Positions 1 through 8,465 of a DNA stretch of 49,208 nucleotides are shown here, piece by piece (within the stretch, counting starts at the first letter, position 1; the number at the start of each line of letters is the position of its first letter). Below the pieces are notes generated by a model. That model did no database searches, had not been told where the DNA came from, and worked only from the letters and a program-made list of their open reading frames with translations. This DNA comes from Proteromonas lacertae (Eukaryota; Sar; Bigyra; Opalinata; Proteromonadidae): the NCBI GenBank assembly GCA_002245135.1, contig NGBS01000919.1, forward strand, positions 1 to 49,208, read 5' to 3'. The position numbers and the translations under genes are program-made.

Positions 1-1190
1 GTTTCTCTAGCATCATAGCTCTTTGATTAATACTATCTCGATTTGCATTTCTCATATAATCATCAATTTTTAAATAATTATTTTCATCTTTATCATCTAA
101 TCTTGCATCTTTTAATACATAAATATTATCTTTCAAAGATACTGGTACTATCAATTCTACTGTATCTCCTATCTTAACAAAGAATGGATAGTTATAGAAT
201 TTGTGAATTCCATCACCTGGTATATCACATGACATATAATCAAACATTGGATCACTTATTACATACCATGCTCTATCACTTTCTTGAGATACTATTACTT
301 TGATTTGTTTACATTTGATTTTTTTATCGTTAGGCCAATTTTTATCATAATCCATACCTATTAATACTTTTATGTTTTTATTTTCCTCTTCATCATCTGA
401 TAGAATATTAATACATGGATTATATATGTATATTTCCTGCTTAGCTTGTCTTTCATTAAATGCTGTTCCTCTATGATTCTTTAACCAATATTCTAATAAA
501 CCAGTAAATGAATATATATTTCTATTGTAATCATATCCATAAAACATCATATTGATACTACTGTAATTTTGAGGTATATATTTACTTCAGTTGCATTATA
601 TTTAGATCTAGGTAATAAAGGTAAATTGATGTTTTCTTCTCTAACCCAATCAGTAAAGAACATATAACTCTTGCTTGAATTTTCATCTACAATTGTACAA
701 GGTGGATTATGATTATGTATAAATGCATCAATTGAATAGATTTTACTATTATTTGTTAACAATTGTGTATAAAACTCTTGTATTATCTTAGTTACACCTA
801 TTTTTGCACCATTTTCTCTAGTAGCTAAAAATCTATGAGATTTATAAAGTCTCTATTTGGATTTGGTATAGCATTAAGCAAATCATCTGGTACTAAAATG
901 AAAATCTATCAGATGGTATAAGATGATGAGGATTAAATTGATTACTTAAACTAATTACATTAGATCTAGATGCATTTAATACAGGAGGAGGTGGAGGTGG
1001 TTGTTGTTGATCAGTTCTTGCTGGCATAGGTCTTGGTGGCAAAGGAGGAGGTGGTATTTGATTACTCATATCACCAAGATCATAAGTGTCTGAATCTTCT
1101 TCAGTATCACTACTTGATGGATTATTATAATTATCTTCACTATCACTATTGCAGGTGATGCATTATAAAATGCATTAACATTTCTATCAA
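1..1190 (-). pseudogene. Frameshifted 3' continuation of the large element gene
   Basis: Downstream of the 453-codon frame, coding-like sequence continues on the minus strand but jumps frame at least five times (near 1185, 1150, 897, 843 and 577). Every jump is equivalent to loss of one base, often at a short homopolymer. The rejoined segments encode an Asp/Ser-rich linker, a proline run (PPPPLPPRP-like, about 960-1060), then a globular-looking part. From 550 down to position 1 the frame is open without interruption and runs off the window. Conserved-looking amino-acid composition between breaks argues for recent damage or sequencing error. Product unknown; the complete protein would exceed 800 residues. 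Confidence 0.6.
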
Positions 1191-2552
1191 TCAATCTGCA
1201 GTAATTGATGGATGAGCAGGAGGATAATTAGCTGGTGCAACATATCTCCAATTTCTATGATCTGCAACATTCATTCCAACATAAGCTGGAACTGATCTTC
1301 TATGTTTAATTTGACGGTTAAGCTGCGTATCTAAAGCTCTATTCATTCTAAAAGTTATAGGATTAGCAAATATATTTGTATTGATTTGTCCTTGTGGTAC
1401 ATGAGCTTCTGTTAATATTTTTTGTATAGTTGCTAAATAGTTATATCTATATCCAGTTCTATTATCACCATCTGGTAATCCCATAAAATTTCTTCTATCA
1501 GAATGATATGGTAAAGTATATTCATTATCATTTTGATAATTACCACTTAGCTTATCTTTTAATATTGGTATATAATATAAAGCTAATATATACAAATCAG
1601 TTACACAGTTGTATATGATTAACGCAATTGAATAAGCTGTTTCTTCTTTTTGATTTGTTAAATACCAAAATTTAGTTCTCATTAAACGACCTATATAAAA
1701 CTTTAACTTATCTTTCAGAGAATCACAAAAGCTAATTATATCATAATTTGCATTGTTGTTATTATTTTCATTATTATCATTGTTATTATTTCCGTTGTTG
1801 TTATTATTGTTATTATCATTACTTCCATTGTCTGCATTTACTAATACTCCTCTTACCATATTATCATGTCTATTTTGCATAACATTTTCTGCTCTTATTT
1901 CAGCTGCACTATTATAATGTTCATTATTCATTATGTTAAAATCATTTTCTGGTTCTGGATGTCTTTCATCAATTTCATAATGAGTTTTTTTAATTCTTCT
2001 ATTTTCTAGTTGTGTAACACCTATTCTCTCTTTTGGGTGTAAAACAACAAATGGATTTCTTTGTAATATAAAATCAGATGCCATACACAATTTATCAATA
2101 CCATCTGCTATACGAGTTTTAAATATTCCACATTCTCTTGCATTAGCAGAATTTTCATTTCCTGCTAATTTTGGATTATAAGCTTCTAATGGTTTGCCAT
2201 GTGCAAAAGGACCTGTTACAAATAAATTCTTACACCAATTAAACATTTTCATATGTTCATCATATAAATTATATATTCTATTAAACTCATGATTTGGCCA
2301 ACCTACAGGAATCAGTCTATATTGCATAATCAATGTTTTGTTAAATCTTTTCACTTCTTGATTCACATAGTTATTCAAATCATCTTCGCTTATATCTTGA
2401 AATGGTATGACTTGATTCCTTCTATGTCTTCTTCTATGCCTTATTCTGTTCATATCAATAGGTACATTATCTTCATCTTCTTCATATTCATAATCATCAT
2501 CTGTTGGTTCATCTTCATCATTTGAATTGTTAACTTGTGGTTGTGGTTGCAT
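1191..2552 (-). CDS. Large polinton-like element protein, N-terminal 453 codons intact
   Basis: Function not recognised. The reading frame opens at an ATG 79 bp from the divergent minor capsid gene and stays open for 453 codons. The N-terminus is acidic (Asp/Glu-rich, residues 10-35), then carries a basic RHRRRHRR patch near residue 40. A poly-Asn tract lies near residues 245-270, and a Tyr/Leu-rich hydrophobic stretch near residues 310-335 could pack against a membrane or be buried. The stop at 1191 is not the natural end: coherent coding continues in shifted frames to position 1. It shares a bidirectional promoter interval with the capsid genes, so it is probably co-expressed with virion proteins and could be structural. 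That is inference from position only. Confidence 0.6.
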   Translation of the reverse strand: MQPQPQVNNSNDEDEPTDDDYEYEEDEDNVPIDMNRIRHRRRHRRNQVIPFQDISEDDLNNYVNQEVKRFNKTLIMQYRLIPVGWPNHEFNRIYNLYDEHMKMFNWCKNLFVTGPFAHGKPLEAYNPKLAGNENSANARECGIFKTRIADGIDKLCMASDFILQRNPFVVLHPKERIGVTQLENRRIKKTHYEIDERHPEPENDFNIMNNEHYNSAAEIRAENVMQNRHDNMVRGVLVNADNGSNDNNNNNNNGNNNNDNNENNNNNANYDIISFCDSLKDKLKFYIGRLMRTKFWYLTNQKEETAYSIALIIYNCVTDLYILALYYIPILKDKLSGNYQNDNEYTLPYHSDRRNFMGLPDGDNRTGYRYNYLATIQKILTEAHVPQGQINTNIFANPITFRMNRALDTQLNRQIKHRRSVPAYVGMNVADHRNWRYVAPANYPPAHPSITAD

Positions 2553-2631
2553 ATATATATAACAATATATAAATTAAAGAATAATTCAAATAAAATTATA
2601 TTTTAATATTTCTCAACAATTATAATACATA
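2553..2631. promoter_or_regulatory. Divergent promoter interval of the viral element
   Basis: A 79-bp AT-rich interval separates two divergent start codons (minus gene at 2552, minor capsid gene at 2632). It must hold regulatory sequence for both. A TATATATATA run lies next to the minus-strand start. No further motif is distinguishable. Confidence 0.4.
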
Positions 2632-3603
2632 ATGCAACCTAAAGATAGTAATAATGTTTTAAGTAATAGAAGATCATTGTTCTTAACTACATCAGACTAT
2701 GATCCAAAATTTTCTGATAGATGGACAAGATGTATTAATACTCCTACTATAACTGAAAAATATCAATATATGAGTTTAATTACTGCAGTTATTCCAAATA
2801 ACTTCTATACAATACAAGATGAAGTAAATGATCATATACTCTTTAATTTTACTTATTACAGTTGCAGAAATACACAAATAACAGATCGTGAAGAATGGTC
2901 AAAAGCTGAAAACCAAAATGGACCTTATAATAAAACTATTGATATTAAAATACCTCAGAGAAATTATACAGGAAAAGAATTATTAGATTTTTTTAATGAG
3001 CAATTTCTAAAAATAAGCTTTTCAAGGATAGGTGGATCACAACCACCTTTACCTGGTGAGGATCCTGCAAATGATTATCCATTTCGTATAGTAGATGATC
3101 AAACAGATGTACTTCAATTTGATAATACTTCAGAAAATAGATTAGTGCTATATTTTAAGTTTTTAACACATTATGGAAGATATTACTTTACAGATTTTAG
3201 TATAGAATTCCCTAACTTAACTTATAAGTTATATGGTGTTGATGAAAATAATAAAAGTATATCAATTTATCATGCAAATAGTCTTGCAGATGCATATTTC
3301 ACTAATATTTTTGGTGCTTTTCGTAAAGTATTACCCAATCAACCTTCTTTACTATGGGTGTCATTTATTCAAATTAGATGTGACTGGGTTAATAGTGGTG
3401 AGAATTCAATGGTTTTAGCAAATATACCTGTAACTGATATAAATGCAGAATATACAACATTCACTAATCCACAAATTGAATGGACAGCTAAAAAGATGCA
3501 ATATCACGAATATCAACGAATGAAGATAACAGTCTCTCAACAAGATGGCTATGCAATTGATTTAAAAAACCTACCTATTTATTTTGAGATTATTTTGTAT
3601 TAA
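2632..3603 (+). CDS. Polinton-type minor capsid (penton-like) protein
   Basis: This 323-residue protein looks like the single-jelly-roll minor capsid protein that forms pentons in polintons, polinton-like viruses and virophages. Family-type features are an early R-W-x-x-x-I segment followed by a strand ending in the motif AVIPNNFYTI (about residue 60), which matches the conserved PN-x-[WY] turn of these proteins. The rest is beta-rich and free of long helices. It sits immediately upstream of the major capsid gene with a 57-bp gap, the usual arrangement of this pair. The frame is intact from an ATG in the divergent promoter interval to a TAA. Assignment rests on motif and synteny. Confidence 0.75.
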   Translation: MQPKDSNNVLSNRRSLFLTTSDYDPKFSDRWTRCINTPTITEKYQYMSLITAVIPNNFYTIQDEVNDHILFNFTYYSCRNTQITDREEWSKAENQNGPYNKTIDIKIPQRNYTGKELLDFFNEQFLKISFSRIGGSQPPLPGEDPANDYPFRIVDDQTDVLQFDNTSENRLVLYFKFLTHYGRYYFTDFSIEFPNLTYKLYGVDENNKSISIYHANSLADAYFTNIFGAFRKVLPNQPSLLWVSFIQIRCDWVNSGENSMVLANIPVTDINAEYTTFTNPQIEWTAKKMQYHEYQRMKITVSQQDGYAIDLKNLPIYFEIILY

Positions 3604-3660
3604 TAAATTTCTTGCTATTTTTAAGCATTTTTTGATTTTTTAAAAATAACATAAAATAAT

Positions 3661-5100
3661 ATGTCAATCACTGCTGTACCTGCTTCACAAAAACATGAAA
3701 GCATTGTGCCAGCTTATATACCTGTCTATAATCATATTTTAGTGACTCCAAATCAAGCTCGTAATGAAACTGTTTTATCTACAAACTCAAACAGTGATTC
3801 AATTACATTTGAAATATCTGGCGATAATTGTGTTAATCTATCAAAAAGTTACTTTGAATTTGAATTAGATTTTAAACCTGGTTTAACAAGAGATCATGTT
3901 GATGGAGAAGAAGAACCTAACCCTTGGGATTCTCCTACTAATTTCACTGAAGAAGGTAATGTATTATTTTTGCGAAATACTATGAATTTTGGAACTATCA
4001 AAGTTTACAACAAAACAGGAACATTGTTATGTGATCTTGATACTAGTTATAACGAATATAGAGATTTAGCTCATCAAATTGCAAATCAATATCCTTATGA
4101 TTTGAAAGAACCTACCTACTATGAGGAAATTTTTGATGGATTACATTTTAATTGTGATAATGGAAGTTATAGTGTTGACAAAATTTTTCTTTGTTCACCA
4201 AATAATGGTGAAGACAGTACTCCTAATTATTGGATTGAACAAGCAAATGGCAAAGATATATTACATGGTAGATTACGTTGTAGATATCATTTCTATGATT
4301 TATATAATACAATTTTAGCATTGAAGAATGATATTTATTTTGGCGAAGTCATTTATATACAATTCACATTTGCTCCTATTGTTAATTGGCTTATACATGA
4401 ATCTGAGTACAAGCTCTACAATAACGAATGGCAACCATTTGTAGAAATGAGAGTTATCAACCCTAGACTATACATTTGTTATAATAAAGATCCTACATGT
4501 AATGCTAATACTATTAATTATACTACTCATCATCCTATTGACTTTACTGACTTTAACATAGTTCAAGTAACTAAAGATCCAATTTCTGGTAGTAATACTT
4601 TTAACTATAACTTCAGTATTAATAGCAGTATAGGAAGTTATGTTAAATTCATATTATACAGAGCTTATTTCAATGCAATACATGATAGAAGTGTAGTTCC
4701 ATTTACTGAAGATCAAGATAGAATAAGATGGCAAATTAATGATTTCGTTTATACACCTGATTATTTATATCCATCAAAATATCAGACATGGGAATATATG
4801 AGAAATTATATTCAAAATACATTATTTGAAAGATGTTCTCAACAATCTTTTGCTTATAGATTCTTTGATATATTAAATTTCAGTACTGACCGTTTAACTG
4901 AATTAAAGTTAAGAGCTGGTAAAGATTTATCGAGTGATTTAAAAATAACATTAGATTGTTCAAACCGTAACTTTGATGCTAGAAAAGATAATCCAGATGA
5001 TGAGGATGAAAACAGAAATAGAACTATTCATCATAAATTCTACATAATTACTGGTAAACAATTGATTATTGGACCAAGGGGTGTTGAAAAAGTAGTATAA
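3661..5100 (+). CDS. Polinton-type double-jelly-roll major capsid protein
   Basis: This 479-residue protein carries the hallmark first strands of polinton/PLV major capsid proteins: about residues 45-65 read ITFEISGDNCVNLSKSYF, the F-x-I-x-(G)-x(4)-[VY]-[DN]-L pattern followed by a long strand. The remainder alternates beta strands with Tyr/Asn-rich loops, as expected for a double jelly-roll that trimerises into hexon-like capsomers. It lies between the minor capsid gene and the packaging ATPase, the expected neighbours. There is no frameshift or intron, so the gene is potentially functional. It is somewhat short against animal polinton capsids and closer in size to virophage or PLV versions. 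A mid-sized protist virus capsid of another lineage is the main alternative. Confidence 0.85.
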   Translation: MSITAVPASQKHESIVPAYIPVYNHILVTPNQARNETVLSTNSNSDSITFEISGDNCVNLSKSYFEFELDFKPGLTRDHVDGEEEPNPWDSPTNFTEEGNVLFLRNTMNFGTIKVYNKTGTLLCDLDTSYNEYRDLAHQIANQYPYDLKEPTYYEEIFDGLHFNCDNGSYSVDKIFLCSPNNGEDSTPNYWIEQANGKDILHGRLRCRYHFYDLYNTILALKNDIYFGEVIYIQFTFAPIVNWLIHESEYKLYNNEWQPFVEMRVINPRLYICYNKDPTCNANTINYTTHHPIDFTDFNIVQVTKDPISGSNTFNYNFSINSSIGSYVKFILYRAYFNAIHDRSVVPFTEDQDRIRWQINDFVYTPDYLYPSKYQTWEYMRNYIQNTLFERCSQQSFAYRFFDILNFSTDRLTELKLRAGKDLSSDLKITLDCSNRNFDARKDNPDDEDENRNRTIHHKFYIITGKQLIIGPRGVEKVV

Positions 5101-5180
5101 GTAATAACACTTTATTATTGACTTCTATTTTTATTTTTTGATTTCTCACTACATAATATATATATATATATACACACACT

Positions 5181-5915
5181 ATGTTTAAATTTGAAAAAAT
5201 AAATAATATACAAATTGAACCTGTTGATGGTGGTGAGTCATTTGATCCTAAGAAAATTCTGGGTTATGATTACTTTAACGAGCCTTTCTGTAATATTTTT
5301 ATTGTGGCACGTAAGAACAGTGGGAAAACCACTTTGATATACAATATATTAAGACATATTATAGATCCAAAATATAAGAAAAAACAACATGTACATTTTT
5401 TCGTAGGTACAATCAAACAAGATAGAATATATGATTCAATTAAAGAGTTGTTAGATTATAATGAAATTAGTTATGATGAAAACGATTCTTTATATGATCC
5501 TTACTCAGGAGATAATTTAGTAGAGAAGTTAATGAAATCAATTGATGATACAAACAAAGATAATTATGAGTATGCAGAACATATTATAATATTTGATGAT
5601 CTTAGTTTAGAGTTGAAAACAGCTAATATCATACCAGTATTAATGAAAGAAAATAGACATTTAAAATCAAAAATTATAATTAGTAGTCAATATATTACTG
5701 ATATAGTACCTTCAGCAAGATCACAAGTAGATTATTGTTTAACATTTTATGGATTGAGTAACAGAAATTTGTTTGACTTATATAACTCATTGAATATATG
5801 GATACCTGAATATGAAACATTTAAAGAGTTATATTTAGCTGTTACTAAGCCACAATATAACTTCTTATATATTGATAATGTTAAAAAAGTGTTTAGAGCT
5901 AACTTTAATATTTGA
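5181..5915 (+). CDS. FtsK/HerA-type genome-packaging ATPase (A32-like)
   Basis: The 244-residue product would pump element DNA into preformed capsids. A P-loop with sequence ARKNSGKTT (residues 43-51) is Walker A. IIIFDD (residues 135-140) is Walker B, with adjacent aspartates for Mg2+ and water activation. A Gln in ISSQYITD about 40 residues later fits the sensor strand typical of A32/HerA-family packaging ATPases. Length matches polinton and virophage ATPases, which lack extra domains. It follows the major capsid gene by 80 bp and precedes a membrane-protein gene. A (TA)n run sits directly before its ATG. All catalytic elements appear intact. Confidence 0.85.
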   Translation: MFKFEKINNIQIEPVDGGESFDPKKILGYDYFNEPFCNIFIVARKNSGKTTLIYNILRHIIDPKYKKKQHVHFFVGTIKQDRIYDSIKELLDYNEISYDENDSLYDPYSGDNLVEKLMKSIDDTNKDNYEYAEHIIIFDDLSLELKTANIIPVLMKENRHLKSKIIISSQYITDIVPSARSQVDYCLTFYGLSNRNLFDLYNSLNIWIPEYETFKELYLAVTKPQYNFLYIDNVKKVFRANFNI

Positions 5916-5940
5916 TTGAAGATCATTCTGAAGTTTCTTG

Positions 5941-6771
5941 ATGTTTTTATTAATTTTGTTATTTTATTGTTTATTAATTCAAAAAATGTTTATTGGGGAA
6001 CGAAATACTTCAGATATAAATATTGATACAGATAAGCTTGCTAAAGATATAGCTGACAAAATAAATATACAACCTACTGATCCTGATACTATTGTTAAAC
6101 CTATTAATAATCATACTGATACTCAAATAAATAATATTATTACACCTGTTAATGATATCAAAACTACTACAAATACTATATATGGTAAATGTCAAGAAAT
6201 ATATAATGTTGTAAATAATAGCTCTGGAGGTAGCACTACAATAGTTAATAATTCTGTATCACCTAAATTATTGCATACTGAATATACATATTGGTCAGTT
6301 AATTTCTATATATTTCAAGATGGTTCCATCAATCAATATGAATCTACTGTAAAAGTACCTATAAAAATTCAAATGTTTGAACATTTTATGAGAATCAAAA
6401 TATATAATGGCCTTGTTTTAAAAAATCATGATGATGGTTATGGATTTATATTATATCTAGATGACAATCATGTTATTAAAGCTGAACCAGGTAAAGAAGA
6501 TTTATTGCAACAATATTATAACAAATTATTAGAAACATACTTTGTAGATGGTAGTAATGGAATATACTTCCCTATACAAGGTGTAATAAATGAAACTTCA
6601 CAACCTGCAATTAATGATTATGGATGTTTTTGGCCTATATTAAGAAATAATAATAATAAATGTAATCTTTATATAGAACGAAAAGGTCTTGATGCATATT
6701 CATATCAAGCATTCCCACCTCAAGTTATTATAACAGAGTGGATGGATACAGGTGTTACAGAACCATTTTAA
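5941..6771 (+). CDS. Element protein with N-terminal membrane anchor
   Basis: Function not recognised. The best start is the ATG at 5941. The first 17 residues (MFLLILLFYCLLIQKMF) form a strongly hydrophobic signal-anchor. Residues about 25-95 are Asn/Thr/Ile-rich with heptad-like spacing, suggesting a stalk. The C-terminal 170 residues are beta-rich and aromatic. A short stalk plus globular head behind a membrane anchor would suit a virion-surface or membrane-remodelling protein, but that is inference. It starts 25 bp after the packaging ATPase stop and could share its transcript. The frame is intact. Confidence 0.6.
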   Translation: MFLLILLFYCLLIQKMFIGERNTSDINIDTDKLAKDIADKINIQPTDPDTIVKPINNHTDTQINNIITPVNDIKTTTNTIYGKCQEIYNVVNNSSGGSTTIVNNSVSPKLLHTEYTYWSVNFYIFQDGSINQYESTVKVPIKIQMFEHFMRIKIYNGLVLKNHDDGYGFILYLDDNHVIKAEPGKEDLLQQYYNKLLETYFVDGSNGIYFPIQGVINETSQPAINDYGCFWPILRNNNNKCNLYIERKGLDAYSYQAFPPQVIITEWMDTGVTEPF

Positions 6772-6907
6772 TCTTTATTATGATTATTTTATTATGTTTA
6801 TTATAAAATTTATTATATTTTTATTATATTATATGATTTTTATTAAATTACGCATATTTTTAAACCCTGTCCCAAATCATTTTAAGATAAAGATTCGTTT
6901 TTAAAAT

Positions 6908-7387
6908 TTAGACTATGTTTATCGTAGTTTGATCATTGTTTCCTTTAACTTCTTCTTGTGCTTCTTCTTCCTCATCATCATCACTATCATCAAATATATA
7001 ATTCTTCTTTACATAATGTTTCAACATAGGATTCTTCTTCAAATGAACACTTCCCATTCCTTCAGGTAGTGTTAACCATTCAATATACTTATCAAACACT
7101 GCAAAATAATGTCTATTTAATCCTCTTGGTTTTACTGATGGTTTAATATCGAAAAGCATCATATAATATCTCTTATCACTATACTTTGTCCACATCTTTT
7201 GATGGCAAATAGCACAGAATTCATTATAAGACTTTATCTCTTCCTTAGGTAATGGGCTATCTAAAACTGCACTTATGTTATGGTTAAAATATAAGTAAAA
7301 CTTACATGTTCCACATATACACTTATCTAAATAATCTTCATTATTTCTAAATGAACAAAAGAAAGCAAAGTTTACTGAAGCACACAT
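6908..7387 (-). CDS. Small Cys-rich element protein with acidic tail
   Basis: This 159-residue protein faces the capsid cluster tail-to-tail. Two CxxC pairs, CICGTC (about residues 23-28) and CAICHQKMW (about residues 56-64), could form a zinc ribbon or treble-clef-like fold. After a basic, aromatic middle comes a run of Asp/Glu (about residues 130-145). It may be a late transcription factor or nucleic-acid-binding accessory protein of the element, but no family is recognised. An AAAAAACGG element (CCGTTTTTT on the coding strand) lies 18-26 bp upstream of its ATG, the same element seen before several host genes. No intron and no damage. Confidence 0.55.
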   Translation of the reverse strand: MCASVNFAFFCSFRNNEDYLDKCICGTCKFYLYFNHNISAVLDSPLPKEEIKSYNEFCAICHQKMWTKYSDKRYYMMLFDIKPSVKPRGLNRHYFAVFDKYIEWLTLPEGMGSVHLKKNPMLKHYVKKNYIFDDSDDDEEEEAQEEVKGNNDQTTINIV

Positions 7388-7404
7388 ATTTATATTTTTT
7401 TGAT

Positions 7405-7413
7405 AAAAAACGG
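7405..7413 (-). promoter_or_regulatory. CCGTTTTTT element upstream of the Cys-rich element gene
   Basis: Read on the coding strand the sequence is CCGTTTTTT, 18-26 bp before the start codon at 7387. Similar oriented copies precede genes starting at 26870, 31150, 38404 and 43797. Function as a promoter or initiator element is inferred from recurrence. Confidence 0.35.
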
Positions 7414-7739
7414 TTTTTCTAAAATTTCAGGAAAATCAAAACTGTTTCTTTTTTCTGTTTATAACAACAGTTTCTCGTCAGAATTTCGATTTAGTAAAAA
7501 ATATAGAATACTGCAGATAATTCTTTAAATATATATTTTTGATACTATTTAAATTCTTTTGAATGTTTTTAACTACACTATATAAATCCATGAATAAATT
7601 GATAAATGAAAAAAAATAACCAAAAAAAAGTAAGAACGCATTCTGTAGCTTGGCCATTACACTATTTAATCACTAAGTCCTAGTCAGGCTACACAGGACA
7701 CGCTACTTACTTACATAGAAATACATTTCTTATTCTATA

Positions 7740-7777
7740 AAGTAGCTACCCTGCCGGGGTAGAACAGGTAGCTACTT
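7740..7777. repeat. Strong inverted repeat (hairpin)
   Basis: AAGTAGCTACC (7740-7750) pairs with GGTAGCTACTT (7767-7777), and the pairing can extend inward through CTG/CAG with one bulged base. An alternative inner hairpin, CTACCC with GGGGTAG, uses part of the same sequence. A further GTCCT...AGGAC inverted repeat lies just upstream (about 7677-7699). Confidence 0.6.
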
Positions 7778-7913
7778 ATCTATTTCTACACATTATTTCT
7801 ACTATCCTACGCTAAAAACTATTAAAAATATAAAAATAGAATTTGACCCATAAATTTATTCACACACTAAAATATATACACAATTTTAAATTCACCACTT
7901 GCTCCAGTATAAC

Positions 7914-7988
7914 CCGTACCAAAAACTAATTCACACTCAAATCGCTTATTCTTATCTGTAGAAGGCACCTAAGAATAGTCTGGTACGG
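7914..7988. repeat. Nested inverted repeats
   Basis: CCGTACCA (7914-7921) is complementary to TGGTACGG (7981-7988). Nested inside, TATTCTTA (7947-7954) is complementary to TAAGAATA (7970-7977). The two stems would stack into one long hairpin just before the truncated GST coding sequence. Confidence 0.55.
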
Positions 7989-8032
7989 TTTACCCACATA
8001 CAGTGATATTCTTACGGTTATACATATATATA

Positions 8033-8416
8033 TATGGATATTATGGCGAAAATGATGAAGAAAAATGGCAAATCGATATGGTTGTGGATGGAACTTATGA
8101 TTTAAGATCTAAATTATATGATGCTACTGTATTTAGTAAGAATGAAGCTGCTGATTCTAAAGTATTTGTTGAAACAGTACTTCCAACTTGGCTTACTTAT
8201 TTTGAAAACTTGAAGAAGAGAAATGAAGGTGATTTTTATGTAGGAAAGAAAGTAACAATAGCTGATGTTGCTGTATATGATACATTATATGAATGTAATG
8301 TAACTGCCAAAGGTATGGTGTTAGAAAATGAAACTTTAAAGAAATTTATGGAATCTTTTGAAAAAATACCCAAATATGCTGAATATCGTAAATCATCAAG
8401 ATGGCATACAGAATAA
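8033..8416 (+). pseudogene. Glutathione S-transferase, C-terminal part only (sigma-like)
   Basis: The frame encodes the all-helical C-terminal domain of a cytosolic GST. It begins at the inter-domain region with GYYGEND and continues with WQIDMVVDG, the typical first helix of sigma-class enzymes. It then carries VGKKVTIADVAVYD, which contains the conserved N-capping ADxxVYD element, and ends at a normal TAA. The thioredoxin-like N-terminal domain that binds glutathione is absent. I searched the 600 bp upstream in all plus frames, allowing short introns, and found nothing resembling it. The viral element and hairpin-rich DNA directly precede the break. Possible readings: the element inserted into this gene and the 5' exons lie beyond the left edge, or the gene was truncated. 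Confidence 0.7.
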
Positions 8417-8465
8417 TTAATTTTGAATTAAAATTAATTGATTTCTATTTCTATTTACATTATAT

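Larger units (their letters stand above)
1..7400. mobile_element. Polinton-like integrated viral element, capsid module (left end outside window)
   Basis: Seven or so kilobases carry a virus-type morphogenesis cluster: minor capsid protein, major capsid protein and an FtsK/HerA-type packaging ATPase in series on the plus strand, followed by a membrane protein. They are flanked by a large divergent gene on the minus strand and a convergent small Cys-rich gene. This set and order is characteristic of polintons (Mavericks), polinton-like viruses and virophages. None of these genes shows an intron, unlike almost every gene to the right. No protein-primed polymerase, integrase or protease is visible, so the element continues left of the window or is incomplete. 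The right limit is inferred from the last viral-type gene at 7387 and the start of host coding sequence near 8033. Terminal inverted repeats cannot be verified with only one end present. Confidence 0.8.
7414..8032. other. Structured, relatively GC-richer non-coding segment at the element/host junction
   Basis: No open frame or family similarity is visible on either strand. The segment 7640-8000 is visibly less AT-rich than its surroundings and contains several inverted repeats, listed separately. In an AT-rich genome such islands often mark structured RNA or transposon ends. It may belong to the end of the viral element, to another mobile element, or to a non-coding RNA gene. No tRNA or rRNA consensus was found. 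Confidence 0.4.

Noticed and set aside
7414-8032. tRNA or rRNA gene in the hairpin-rich segment
   Set aside because: Stem lengths and loops do not match a cloverleaf and no T-loop GTTCRANNC or rRNA core sequence was seen. No CRISPR array, tRNA or rRNA was found anywhere in the window.
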